This document shows, piece after piece, positions 8,343 through 18,039 of a stretch of DNA of 64,000 bases. Origin of the DNA: Thermocatellispora tengchongensis (lineage in GTDB: Bacteria; Actinomycetota; Actinomycetes; Streptosporangiales; Streptosporangiaceae); assembly GCF_014202315.1 (NCBI RefSeq), contig NZ_JACHGN010000012.1, positions 186,001 through 250,000 on the forward strand, written 5' to 3'. Position 1 is the first letter of the stretch, and each line of letters starts with the position of its first letter. A program made the translations under genes and the position numbers. The notes beneath the pieces are model-generated. The model did not search any database and had not been told where the DNA came from. It saw only the letters and a list, made by a program, of their open reading frames with translations.

Positions 8343-9290
8343 ATGGAGCAGCGGTATGTCGGCCGGAGCGGGCTGTCGGTCTCGCGTCTCGGGCTCGGCA
8401 CGATGATGTGGGGGCGCGACACCGGCCCGGAGGAGGCCGCCTCGCAGCTTCGCACCTTCGCCGAGGCGGGCGGCACCCTGATCGACACCGCCGACGTCTA
8501 CTCCGGCGGCGAGGCCGAGCTGCTGCTCGGGCGGCTCATCCGCGACGTGGTCCCGCGCTCGGAGCTGGTCATCGCCACCAAGGCGGTGCTCACCCCCGAC
8601 GGGCGGCGGCCCTGCGACGCCTCCCGGCGTCACCTGGTGGCCGCGGCCGACGCCTCGCTGGCGCGGCTCGGGGTCAACGACGTCGAACTGTGGCAGTTGC
8701 ACGCCTTCGACCCCGAGGTGCCGCTGGAGGAGACTCTCGCGGCGGTCGACACGATCGTGTCCTCGGGGCGGGCGGCGTACGCGGGGGTGTGCAACTACGC
8801 CGGCTGGCAGCTCGCCGCGGCGGCGGCCGGGCAGCGCGCGGGCGGAGCCGGCCGCACCCCGATCGTGGCGGCCCAGGCGGAGTACTCCCTGCTGGCCCGC
8901 GACGCCGAGCGCGAGCTGCTGCCGGCCGCCGAGTACGTGGGCGCCGGGCTGCTGGCCTGGTCGCCGCTGGGCCGGGGCGTGCTCACCGGCAAGTACCGCA
9001 CCGGCATCCCGGCCGACTCGCGGGCGGCTACCCCGCACTTCGCGGAGTTCGTCCGGCCCTACCTCGACGAGCGCTCGCGGCGGGTGGTGGAGTCGGTCAC
9101 CACGGCGGCCGAGGGCCTGGGCGTCTCGCCGTTGTCGGTGGCGCTGTCGTGGGTGCGCGACCAGCCGGGGGTGGCGGCCGCGATCGTCGGCGCGCGTACG
9201 AACGCCCAGCTCGCCGGGGTGCTCAAGGCCGAGGACCTCACGCTGCCGCACGAGATCAGGGAGGCGCTGGACGACGTTTCCGCCGAATGA
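8343..9290 (+). CDS. Aldo/keto reductase
   Basis: A 315-residue NAD(P)H-dependent aldo/keto reductase with a TIM barrel fold. The catalytic residues D48 (in TLIDTADVY), Y53 and K80 are present, and WQLHAFDP supplies the histidine. SPLGRGVLTGKY and the C-terminal IVGARTNAQL are typical of the family. The physiological substrate is not evident. TAATCT at 8328-8333 ends nine bases before the ATG, so the 5' UTR is probably very short. The gene is divergent from the phosphomutase-like gene, and its stop codon is inside a 24-bp duplication. Confidence 0.88.
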   Translation: MEQRYVGRSGLSVSRLGLGTMMWGRDTGPEEAASQLRTFAEAGGTLIDTADVYSGGEAELLLGRLIRDVVPRSELVIATKAVLTPDGRRPCDASRRHLVAAADASLARLGVNDVELWQLHAFDPEVPLEETLAAVDTIVSSGRAAYAGVCNYAGWQLAAAAAGQRAGGAGRTPIVAAQAEYSLLARDAERELLPAAEYVGAGLLAWSPLGRGVLTGKYRTGIPADSRAATPHFAEFVRPYLDERSRRVVESVTTAAEGLGVSPLSVALSWVRDQPGVAAAIVGARTNAQLAGVLKAEDLTLPHEIREALDDVSAE

Positions 9291-9324
9291 GCCGGCACGG
9301 TTTCCGCTGAATGAGCCGGAACGC
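9277..9324. repeat. 24-bp tandem duplication spanning the aldo/keto reductase stop
   Basis: Units 9277-9300 and 9301-9324 match at 21 of 24 positions. Both carry GAATGA; the first TGA is the real stop codon. The rest of the 9291-9543 spacer has no recognisable gene. Confidence 0.85.
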
Positions 9325-9543
9325 CCGGCCCGCCGCCCCCGCCCCAGGAAACGCAAGTCCCGCTCGCGTATCACTAATCGATACCGAATTGCAACTTTTC
9401 CCGGAAAACCCGTGCCCGCCTTACAAAACTGGCAGCAGGGTTGACCCGGATGACGGTCGCGGTCAGGGCGGCTTTTCAAGCGCTCCAAGAAAGCGGGCGG
9501 CGCGCCCTGCGCACCCGCGACGAAGACGTGGAGGGGGAGGACC

Positions 9544-10446
9544 ATGGGGAGGGGACGCGGGAGGTCCGCCGTGTCCGCGGGCGCGCTGGCTCTGGCGATC
9601 GGGGGGAGCACCCTGGTCACCGCGCCGGCCGCCTCGGCAGCGGTGCCCGTGCTCGACTGCGACCGGGGAAGCGGGAGCGGGCTGGTGTCGGGGCTCGCGA
9701 GCGGCGTGTGCGACCTGGTGGGGGAGGTCACCGACGCCGTAGACGGGCTGACCGGCGGCGCGCTCGGCCCGGTCACCGAGCCGCTGGACCGCACCGCCGA
9801 GACCGTGCTGGGGGGCGGCGACGACTCCTCCACCGGCACCGGGACGACCGGTGACCTGGGCAAGGACACCGGCAAGGGCGAGGCGGACAAGGGCGGGCCG
9901 GCCGAGCGCGAGACCGCCACGCCCACGCCCTCGGCCGAGAGCTCCCACGGCCTGCTGCCCAAGGGCCTGGACGAGGTGTGCGTCCCGCTGGTCGCCTCGC
10001 CGAAGTGCGCCGAGGCCGAGGCCACGTCCCCGCCGGACAAGCGGCCCACGCCCACACCCGAGCCCGACCGGCGGCGCGAGAGCCGGCGCACCGCCGCGCC
10101 GCTGCCCATCGAGCCGCCCCGGCCGCCGGAGCGCGGCCCGCGGCAGGTCACCGCCCAGGACACGGAGCAGACCCTCACCCCCGACCCGCTGCCGATCGAC
10201 CTCGACGAGCCGCGCGTGGATCTGCTGTGGCCGCTCACCGAGCGGCTGCCGGTGCCCATGCGGGTGCGGCCCGAGGAGCTGAAGCCGCAGCGCCGCTCCG
10301 ACACCGCCGGCACGGCGCTGACCGCGGTGCTGCTGCTGTCGGCGATCCTGGCGGCCCGCATCGGCTACGCGCGGCGGGGGCGGCAGGAGCCGTCCATCCC
10401 GTTCGAGCCGGTGCGCTCCCGCAGCGGGCGCCACCGCCTGGCCTGA
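9544..10446 (+). CDS. Secreted, C-terminally membrane-anchored low-complexity protein
   Basis: I do not recognise this 300-residue protein. It has an N-terminal signal peptide (hydrophobic SAGALALAIGGSTLVTAP, cleavage near ASAA). A small domain with two cysteines follows, then a long Pro/Thr/charged region suited to crossing the cell wall, and a C-terminal membrane helix near residues 255-275 (TALTAVLLLSAILAARI) with a basic tail. That layout suggests an envelope protein anchored in the membrane. GGAGGACC precedes the ATG. The stop codon begins a five-unit tandem repeat. Confidence 0.75.
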   Translation: MGRGRGRSAVSAGALALAIGGSTLVTAPAASAAVPVLDCDRGSGSGLVSGLASGVCDLVGEVTDAVDGLTGGALGPVTEPLDRTAETVLGGGDDSSTGTGTTGDLGKDTGKGEADKGGPAERETATPTPSAESSHGLLPKGLDEVCVPLVASPKCAEAEATSPPDKRPTPTPEPDRRRESRRTAAPLPIEPPRPPERGPRQVTAQDTEQTLTPDPLPIDLDEPRVDLLWPLTERLPVPMRVRPEELKPQRRSDTAGTALTAVLLLSAILAARIGYARRGRQEPSIPFEPVRSRSGRHRLA

Positions 10447-10537
10447 CGGACGCATGCCAGGCTGACGGGCACATGCCAGGCTGACGGGCGCATACCGGCC
10501 TGACGGGCGTACGCCGGCCTGACGGGCGTACGGGGCC
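10443..10537. repeat. 19-bp tandem repeat (5 units) starting at a stop codon
   Basis: Five consecutive 19-bp units begin at 10443, 10462, 10481, 10500 and 10519, each starting CTGACGG. The TGA of the first unit is the stop codon of the secreted-protein gene. The array fills most of the spacer before the convergent fabI gene. Confidence 0.9.
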
Positions 10538-10582
10538 GCGGCCGGGGTCGCCCCGGCACGACCCGGCGCGGCCCGCGCGGGC

Positions 10583-11344
10583 TCAGCCCACGGCGTGGGC
10601 GCCGCCGTCCACGTGCACGATCTCGCCGGTGGTCGCCGGGAACCAGTCCGACAGCAGCGCCACGCACGCCTTGGCGGTGGGCACCGTGTCGGACAGGTCC
10701 CAGCCCAGCGGGGCCCGCTCGGGCCAGCTGTTCTCGAACTCGGCGAAGCCCGGGATGCTCTTGGCCGCCATCGTGCGCAGCGGCCCGGCGGCCACCAGGT
10801 TGACCCGGATGCCGTGCTGGGCCAGGTCGCGCGCCAGGTAGCGCGAGACCGACTCCAGGCCCGCCTTGGCCACGCCCATCCAGTCGTAGACCGGCCAGGC
10901 GCGGCTGGCGTCGAAGTCGAGGCCGACGATCGCGCCGCCCTCCTTCATCAGCGGCAGGCACGCCACGGCGACCGACTTGAGGGAGAACGTGGAGATCTGT
11001 ACCGCGGTGGCGACGTCCTCCCAGGAGGTGTTCAGGAAGTTGCCGCCCAGCGCGGTCTGCGGCGCGAACGCGATGGAGTGGACGACGCCGTCGATGCCGT
11101 CGAGGTGCTCCCCCACCCGGTCGGCGAGCGTGTCGAGGTGCTCCTGGTTCTGCACGTCCAGCTCCACCACCGGGGGCGTCTCGGGGAGCCGCTTGGCGAT
11201 CCGCTCGACCAGGCTGAGCCGCCCGAACCCGGTCAGCACGATCCGCGCGCCCTGCTCCTGGGCGATCTTGGCGGTGGAGAACGCGATGGAGGAGTCGGTC
11301 AGCACACCGGTGACCAGGATCCGCTTGCCTTCGAGAAGTCCCAT
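10583..11344 (-). CDS. fabI: Enoyl-[acyl-carrier-protein] reductase (InhA/FabI type)
   Basis: Catalyses the last step of each type II fatty acid elongation cycle, reducing trans-2-enoyl-ACP with NADH. The 253-residue SDR protein shows the FabI hallmarks: GKRILVTGVLTDSSIAF in place of the classical glycine motif, SIAFAP, and the tyrosine and lysine of YDWMGVAKAG. It closely follows the mycobacterial InhA pattern. Its ATG lies one base after the fabG stop, so the two genes form an operon equivalent to mabA-inhA. Confidence 0.95.
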   Translation of the reverse strand: MGLLEGKRILVTGVLTDSSIAFSTAKIAQEQGARIVLTGFGRLSLVERIAKRLPETPPVVELDVQNQEHLDTLADRVGEHLDGIDGVVHSIAFAPQTALGGNFLNTSWEDVATAVQISTFSLKSVAVACLPLMKEGGAIVGLDFDASRAWPVYDWMGVAKAGLESVSRYLARDLAQHGIRVNLVAAGPLRTMAAKSIPGFAEFENSWPERAPLGWDLSDTVPTAKACVALLSDWFPATTGEIVHVDGGAHAVG

Positions 11345-11345
11345 G

Positions 11346-12050
11346 TCAGTGCCCCATTCCCAGGCCGCCGTCGACCGGGATCACGGCCCCGGTGACGTAG
11401 GCGGCGTCGTCGCTCGCCAGGAACCTGACCACCCGCGCGACCTCCTGCGCGCTGGCCATGCGGCCCAGCGGGATGTTCTTGCGGATCTGCTCCTGGTACT
11501 CCGCGCCGAGCTCGGCGGTCATGTCGGTCTCGACGAAGCCGGGCGCGACGATGTTGACCGTGATGCCGCGCGAGCCCAGCTCGCGGGCCAGCGACCGGCC
11601 GAAGCCGATCAGCCCCGCCTTGGAGGCGGCGTAGTTGGTCTGCCCGGCCGAGCCGAGCATGGCGACGACGGAGGAGACGAGCACGACGCGCCCGCGCCGC
11701 ATGCGCAGCATGCCGCGCGTGGCGCGCTTGACGACGCGGTAGGCCCCGGTGAGGTTGGTGTCGATGACGTCGGTGAAGGTCTCCTCCTTCATCATCGCCA
11801 GCAGCGTGTCCTTGGTGATGCCGGCGTTGGCCACGACCACCTCGACCGGGCCGTGCTCGGCCTCGGCCTTCTCGAACGCCGCGTCGACGTCGGCCGCGCT
11901 CGTCACGTCGCAGCGGACGCCGAACAGGCCCTCCGGGGGCTCACCTGAGCGGTAGGTAACGGCGACGGCGTCGCCGGCCGCGTCGAGTTCACGGGCGATC
12001 GCGAGCCCGATGCCGCGGTTGCCGCCGGTGACGAGAACAGAACGACTCAT
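11346..12050 (-). CDS. fabG: 3-oxoacyl-[acyl-carrier-protein] reductase
   Basis: NADPH-dependent reductase for beta-ketoacyl-ACP in fatty acid synthesis. The 234-residue SDR has the nucleotide motif TGGNRGIG at residues 8-15, NAG, the catalytic serine in SSVVAML, and YAASK. It is the first gene of the fabG-fabI operon. A TACGGT box at 12063-12058 lies seven bases before the ATG, so the transcript is probably leaderless. The divergent spacer to tldD is only 77 bp. Confidence 0.94.
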   Translation of the reverse strand: MSRSVLVTGGNRGIGLAIARELDAAGDAVAVTYRSGEPPEGLFGVRCDVTSAADVDAAFEKAEAEHGPVEVVVANAGITKDTLLAMMKEETFTDVIDTNLTGAYRVVKRATRGMLRMRRGRVVLVSSVVAMLGSAGQTNYAASKAGLIGFGRSLARELGSRGITVNIVAPGFVETDMTAELGAEYQEQIRKNIPLGRMASAQEVARVVRFLASDDAAYVTGAVIPVDGGLGMGH

Positions 12051-12057
12051 GCTAGTG

Positions 12058-12120
12058 ACCGTAGCGGCTACTTGCCGGTAGTCCTCTTGTCCGGGAGGGA
12101 CAAGATCGCAGGGTTAGGAT
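12058..12120. promoter_or_regulatory. Divergent fabG/tldD promoter region with inverted repeat
   Basis: A perfect 8-bp inverted repeat with a 5-base loop (TCTTGTCC / GGACAAGA, 12085-12105) lies between the two divergent genes. A -10-like TACGGT (12063-12058) serves fabG and TAGGAT (12115-12120) serves tldD, each seven bases from its ATG. The repeat is placed to act as an operator for both; the regulator is unknown. Confidence 0.5.
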
Positions 12121-12127
12121 CGTTGAC

Positions 12128-13617
<1,490 letters not shown>

Positions 13618-13621
<4 letters not shown>

Positions 13622-14994
13622 TGGGGGCGACTCCGCAGGAGATGGTCGAGCGGGCGCTCGCGCTGAGCGGCGCCGACGGCTGCGTGGTGATCGCCGACGA
13701 GACCTCCACCGCCAACCTGCGCTTCGCGGGCAACACGCTGACGACCAACGGCGTGGCGCGCTCGGCCCGGCTCACGGTGATCTCGGTGGTGGGCGAGGGC
13801 GTGGGCGTGGTGTCGCGGGCCGCGGTGCGCGAGGACCAGCTCGCCGACGTGGTGACCGCGGCCGACCGCGCGGCCCGGGAGGCGGGCCCGGCCGAGGACG
13901 CCCGCGAGCTGGTCGCCGCCGCCGAGTCGCCCGACTGGGCCGAGCCGCCGGCGACCACCTCGATCGGGGTGTTCAGCCGGTTCGCCCCGGCGCTGGGCGA
14001 GGCGTTCGCCGCCGCCGAGGCGGGCGGCAGGCGGCTGTACGGCTTCGCCGAGCACACGCTCACCAGCACCTTCGTCGGCTCGTCGGCGGGGCTGCGGCTC
14101 CGGCACGACCAGCCCACCGGGCGGCTGGAGCTCAACGCCAAGTCGCCCGACATGAAGCGCTCGGCCTGGACCGGCGTGGCCACCCGCGACTTCTCCGACG
14201 TGGACGTCGCGGCGCTGGACTCCTCCCTGGCGCAGCGGCTGGAGTGGGCCAAGGTGCGCATCGACATGCCGGCCGGACGTTACGAGACGCTGATCCCGCC
14301 GACGGCGGTGGCCGACCTGATGACGTACATGTACTGGTCGAGCGGGGCGCGCGACGCCGCCGACGGGCGCACGGTGTTCTCCAAGCCCGGCGGCGGCACC
14401 CGGGTCGGCGAGGCCCTGACCAGCACCCCGGTGCGGCTCTACAGCGACCCGGCGGCCGAGGGCATCCAGTGCGCGCCGTTCGTCATCGCGCACGCCTCCA
14501 GCCGCGAGACCTCGGTCTTCGACAACGGCCTGCCGCTGGCGGCCACCGACTGGGTGGCCGGGGGGAAGCTGGCCGGGCTGCGCCAGACCCGCCACTCCGC
14601 CGAGCTGACCGGGCTGCCGGTCACGCCGGCCATCGACAACCTGATCATGACCGGTCCCGAGGGCGGGCGCTCCCTGGAGGAGATGATCGCCGCCACCAGC
14701 CGGGGCCTGCTGCTGACCTGCCTGTGGTACATCCGCGAGGTCGATCCGCAGACCCTGTTGCTGACCGGCCTGACCCGCGACGGCGTGTATCTGGTCGAGC
14801 ACGGCGAGGTCGTCGGCGAGGTGAACAACTTCCGCTTCAACGAGAGCCCGGTAGACCTGCTGGCGCGGATGACCGAGGTGGGCGCGAGCCGTCAGACGCT
14901 GCCGCGCGAATGGAACGACTACTTCACCCGCACGGTGATGCCGGCGATGCGGGTGCCCGATTTCAACATGTCCACGGTGAGCCAGGCGAGCTGA
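13618..14994 (+). CDS. tldE: Metalloprotease accessory subunit TldE/PmbA
   Basis: Non-catalytic partner of TldD. This 458-residue TldD/PmbA-family protein lacks the HExxxH motif, as expected for the E subunit, and has the C-terminal NNFRFNESPVDLL and DYFTRTVMPAMRVPDFNM segments. The GTG at 13618 is seven bases from a GGAGGG site and overlaps the tldD stop; the ATG at 13621 is equally possible. It is co-transcribed with tldD. Confidence 0.92.
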
Positions 14995-15200
14995 CCCGCT
15001 CCGCCCGCCGCCATTACGGACGGCTCGCATATCGGCGCTCCGGACGACCGTTGCCCGCGGTGCCCCCGGAGCGCCGACCGGCCGGCCCCGCCGGTACGTT
15101 CGAACCGGCACGCCGTCCGCCCTTACCCCGAGGCCATGGTCGTATGACCTTCCACCGCGGCCCTCCGGGCATTGGCGCCGCCCGTGAATGGAGGTCTACC

Positions 15201-15521
15201 GTGGAAAAGGTGAAGACATGGCACCGGCGTCCGGTTGTGCACGCGGTGACCGACGCACAGCCGTCGCTGAGCGACGATATCCGCAGGCGTGAAAAGCGGT
15301 ACCTCATCCAGATGGGCATCCGCACGCTATGCCTGATCCTGGCGGTCGTGGTGCCGGCCCCCTGGCCCATTCGCGGCCTGTTCATCGCGGCCGCGGTCTT
15401 TTTGCCGTACGTTGCCGTGATCGGTGCCAACGAGCGGGGAAAGAGCGCGCCCACGATGCTGGACATGGCCGAGGCTAACCAAAACGAGATACCACGGCAC
15501 CGACGCGAGATCGGGTCGTGA
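15201..15521 (+). CDS. DUF3099 membrane protein
   Basis: A 106-residue protein with a basic cytoplasmic N-terminus (DDIRRREKRYLIQMGIR) and two closely spaced membrane helices, as in the actinobacterial DUF3099 family of unknown function. The GTG at 15201 has TGGAGG six bases upstream. It lies 206 bp after tldE and directly ahead of the 6C-type RNA. The 14995-15200 spacer holds no other gene I can recognise. Confidence 0.8.
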   Translation: MEKVKTWHRRPVVHAVTDAQPSLSDDIRRREKRYLIQMGIRTLCLILAVVVPAPWPIRGLFIAAAVFLPYVAVIGANERGKSAPTMLDMAEANQNEIPRHRREIGS

Positions 15522-15526
15522 CTAAG

Positions 15527-15560
15527 TCTTGACGCATCCTATGGGTTGGAGGTGTACGCT
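15527..15560 (+). promoter_or_regulatory. Probable promoter of the 6C-type RNA
   Basis: CTTGACG at 15528-15534 is a good -35 element. TACGCT at 15555-15560 fits a TAnnnT -10, but the spacer is about 20 bases, longer than usual. An alternative sigma factor, or a different -10 element, is possible. Confidence 0.4.
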
Positions 15561-15680
15561 TTAGCCAAGCGCTCTGGTCCCCCGTCAGGGCGCTGGTGCC
15601 GGCGTTCCGGGCCCCCGTCGGAACGCCGATGACGCGGCGCCGGGTGGTTTGCCCCCGTAACCACCCGGCGTCGCCTTTTT
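15561..15680 (+). ncRNA. 6C-type small RNA (three C-loop hairpins)
   Basis: Three consecutive hairpins with matching loops are present. Hairpin 1 (15568-15594) has a 9-bp stem with one GU pair and loop GTCCCCCGT. Hairpin 2 (15601-15627) has a perfect 9-bp stem and loop GGCCCCCGT. Hairpin 3 (15631-15675) has a stem of about 15 bp and loop TGCCCCCGT, followed by TTTTT. All loops are nine bases of the form NN-CCCCC-GT. This is the signature of the actinobacterial 6C RNA family, whose C-rich loops pair with G-rich ribosome sites. Known 6C RNAs have six or more Cs per loop; here there are five, and the terminator also carries a C-loop. The 5' end is inferred. Confidence 0.82.
15631..15680 (+). terminator. 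Intrinsic terminator of the 6C-type RNA
   Basis: A strong stem (GGCGCCGGGTGGTT against AACCACCCGGCGTC) is followed by five Ts at 15676-15680. It is the clearest U-run terminator in the window and is also the third C-loop hairpin. Confidence 0.85.
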
Positions 15681-15761
15681 CATGCCCGGCCCATCCCACC
15701 GGGCGGTCAAGATCCTCCGACACGCCCAGTCAGCCGCCGCGTCAACCCGGAATCCCGGCGG

Positions 15762-15953
15762 CTTCACCCGGGCTCGTCCGTTCACCCGGGCTCGCCGTTC
15801 ACCCCGGGCCCGTCGTTCACCCGGGCTCGCCGTTCACCCCGGGCTCGCCGTTCACCCCGGGCTCGCCGTTCACCCCGGGCCCGTCGTTCACCCGGGCTCG
15901 CCGTTCACCCGGGCTCGCCGTTCACTCAAGTTCGCCGTTCACTCAGGCTCGCG
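15762..15953. repeat. 17/18-bp tandem array (11 units) covering a stop codon
   Basis: Eleven units of the form GTTCACCC(C)GGGCTCGCC run from 15762 to 15953. Read on the minus strand, each contains TGAAC. The TGA of the last unit (15941-15939) is the stop codon of the DUF6457 gene, so the array extends outward from that stop. Units alternate between 17 and 18 bp through one extra C. Confidence 0.92.
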
Positions 15954-16187
15954 CGGCGCGCGCTCCCACGTCTGCGCCAGCTCCACGAGCCGGTCCACGG
16001 CGCCGGGTGCGGCCGTGCCCGCGCCCTGGGCCAGCCCCAGCAGGTACGCCGTGAGGGGCGCGGCCGGGCGGGCGACGCCGTGGGCGACCTCCTTGGTCAG
16101 GTCCAGGACCATGTCGCGGTCCACCTTCTCCGGGTCGATGCCCAGCTCGCGGCAGACCAGCGCCGTCCACTCCTCAAGCACGTTCAT
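15939..16187 (-). CDS. DUF6457 small protein
   Basis: An 82-residue helical protein (MNVLEEWTALVCRELGIDPE...) matching DUF6457, a family usually found next to mobA. Function is unknown; the position suggests a role in molybdenum cofactor handling. Its ATG lies 14 bases inside the 3' end of mobA, in a different frame, so translation is probably coupled. The stop codon is the last TGA-bearing unit of an 11-unit array. Confidence 0.8.
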   Translation of the reverse strand: MNVLEEWTALVCRELGIDPEKVDRDMVLDLTKEVAHGVARPAAPLTAYLLGLAQGAGTAAPGAVDRLVELAQTWERAPREPE

Positions 16188-16821
16188 GCGGCTGCGCTCC
16201 TTCAGTCCCTGCCCCGCCCGCCTCCCCGGCGGGTCCCGTCCCGGCGAGGCCGCGGGCGAGGCGAAGATCGTCCATGGTGTCGCAATCAAACCACGGCGGG
16301 GTTCCGGCGGCGCCGGGCTCCAGGCGGACGAGGGCCGGGCCGAGCGGGCCGAGCAGGCCGCGCAGCGAGCGGCCCTGATACGCCTCCAGAGCCACCGAGA
16401 GGCGTCCCCGGCTCCAGACACCCACCAGCCACTGCGGGCGCCTCTCGTCGTCTTCCAGGACCGCGCCGGCCCCGTTGCGGGCCGCCGCCCCGGCGAGCAC
16501 GGCGACGTGCTCGGGGCGCAGGAAGGGAAGATCGCCCGCCAGCAGCGCCACCCACGGGGCCGGGGACTCCGCGAGCGCCGCGAGGCCGGCGCGCAGGGCG
16601 GGCACCGGGCCGCCGCCGGGCGGCTCCTCGCGGGCGAAGACCACGCCCGCGGGCAGGCCACCGCGTGCGGGGCCGACCACGACCACCGTACGCGCGCCGC
16701 GTACGGCCGCGACGACGCGCTCCACCAGCGCGGCGCCGCCGACGCGCAGGCCCGGCTTGTCGCGCCCGCCGAGCCGCTCGGCCCGGCCGCCGGCCAGCAC
16801 CACGGCGTCGAAGGAGCGCAT
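16174..16821 (-). CDS. mobA: Molybdenum cofactor guanylyltransferase-like protein
   Basis: Transfers GMP from GTP to molybdopterin, giving the bis-MGD cofactor used by nitrate reductases such as the one at the left edge. The 215-residue product has the nucleotidyltransferase motif LAGGRAERLGGRDKP (residues 9-23) and the LLAGDLPFL acidic motif. Its last 20 residues are Gly/Ala-rich. It lies 16 bp downstream of moaA. Confidence 0.88.
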   Translation of the reverse strand: MRSFDAVVLAGGRAERLGGRDKPGLRVGGAALVERVVAAVRGARTVVVVGPARGGLPAGVVFAREEPPGGGPVPALRAGLAALAESPAPWVALLAGDLPFLRPEHVAVLAGAAARNGAGAVLEDDERRPQWLVGVWSRGRLSVALEAYQGRSLRGLLGPLGPALVRLEPGAAGTPPWFDCDTMDDLRLARGLAGTGPAGEAGGAGTEGAQPHERA

Positions 16822-16837
16822 GGCCCGGGGCGGCGGC

Positions 16838-17827
16838 TCAGCCGCCGATGGCCGACATCGGGCGGGCGGGCTGCAGGAAGGACGGGTCGTCGATCCCGTG
16901 GCCGGCGCGCTTGCGGCTCACCGCGGCCCGCCACCGCTCGGCGAGCTCGTCGTCGCTCGCGCCCGAGCGCAGCGCGGCGCGCAGGTCGGACTCCTCGGTG
17001 GCGAACAGGCAGTTGCGGATCTGGCCGTCGGCGGTCAGCCGCACCCGGTCGCAGGCGCCGCAGAAGGGGCGGGTCACCGACCCGATCACGCCCACGCGGG
17101 CCGGGCCGCCGTTCACGAGGAACATCTCGGCCGGGGCGCTGCCGCGCTCGCGCGGGTCGTCGGGGGTCAGCTCGAACTCGGCCGAGAGCATGGCGAGGAT
17201 CTCGTCGGCGGTGACCATGTTCTCGCGGCGCCAGCCGTGCTGGGCGTCGAGCGGCATCTGCTCGATGAACCGCTGCTCGTAGCCGTGCTCCAGGCAGTAG
17301 CGCAGCAGCGGGGCGGCCTCGTGCTCGTTGATCCCGCGCATCAGCACCGAGTTGACCTTCACCGGCAGCAGCCCGGCCCCGGCCGCGCCGGCGAGCCCCG
17401 CCAGCACGTCGGGGAGCCGGTCGCGGTGGGCCAGCTTGACGAACACCTCGCGGTCGAGGGTGTCGAGCGAGACGTTCACCCGGTCGAGCCCGGCCTCCGC
17501 CAGCGGCCCGGCCAGGCGGGCCAGGCCGATGCCGTTGGTGGTCAGCGAGACCTGCGGGCGGGGGCGCAGCTCGGTGGTGCGGCGCACGATCTCGACCAGC
17601 TCGCGGCGCAGCAGCGGCTCGCCGCCGGTGTAGCGCACCTCGGTGATGCCCAGCCGCTCGACGCCGATCCGGACCAGGCGCACGATCTCGTCGGCCGTGA
17701 GCAGCTCGGGCTTGGGCAGCCACTCCAGCCCCTCGGGCGGCATGCAGTAGGTGCACCGCAGGTTGCAGCGATCGGTCAGGGACACCCGGAGATCGGTCGC
17801 CACTCGGCCGAACGAGTCCACCAGCAC
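16838..17827 (-). CDS. moaA: GTP 3',8-cyclase (radical SAM)
   Basis: First enzyme of molybdopterin synthesis. The 329-residue protein has the radical-SAM cluster C21, C25, C28 (DRCNLRCTYC), the C-terminal second cluster in FCGACDR and RNCLF, and the conserved C-terminal double glycine (SAIGG). I chose GTG 17827 because GGGAGG lies eight bases upstream and it gives the normal N-terminus; an in-frame TTG at 17851 would add eight residues. moaA, mobA and the DUF6457 gene form one operon. Confidence 0.94.
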   Translation of the reverse strand: MLVDSFGRVATDLRVSLTDRCNLRCTYCMPPEGLEWLPKPELLTADEIVRLVRIGVERLGITEVRYTGGEPLLRRELVEIVRRTTELRPRPQVSLTTNGIGLARLAGPLAEAGLDRVNVSLDTLDREVFVKLAHRDRLPDVLAGLAGAAGAGLLPVKVNSVLMRGINEHEAAPLLRYCLEHGYEQRFIEQMPLDAQHGWRRENMVTADEILAMLSAEFELTPDDPRERGSAPAEMFLVNGGPARVGVIGSVTRPFCGACDRVRLTADGQIRNCLFATEESDLRAALRSGASDDELAERWRAAVSRKRAGHGIDDPSFLQPARPMSAIGG

Positions 17828-18039
17828 AGGCCGAACCTCCCTGACTCGCAAACGATTACCCGAAGCCTACGCGCTGCCGGGGCGTGCCTGATCGCCGCCC
17901 CGCCTCGCCCTCATCAAACGCGCAACGCCGTCCGGGGGCTCCCGATTCCCGGCGGCCGTCCCCGTGGCGGTCCAATAAATGAGTGGGGCCGTTCGCCCGG
18001 CACCGGCACACTGGATCTCGCATCCGAAGGAGACCGATC

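Noticed and set aside
15660-15960. Mobile element or attachment site near the 6C-type RNA
   Set aside because: The repeats are a simple 17/18-bp tandem array. There is no integrase, transposase or tRNA gene.
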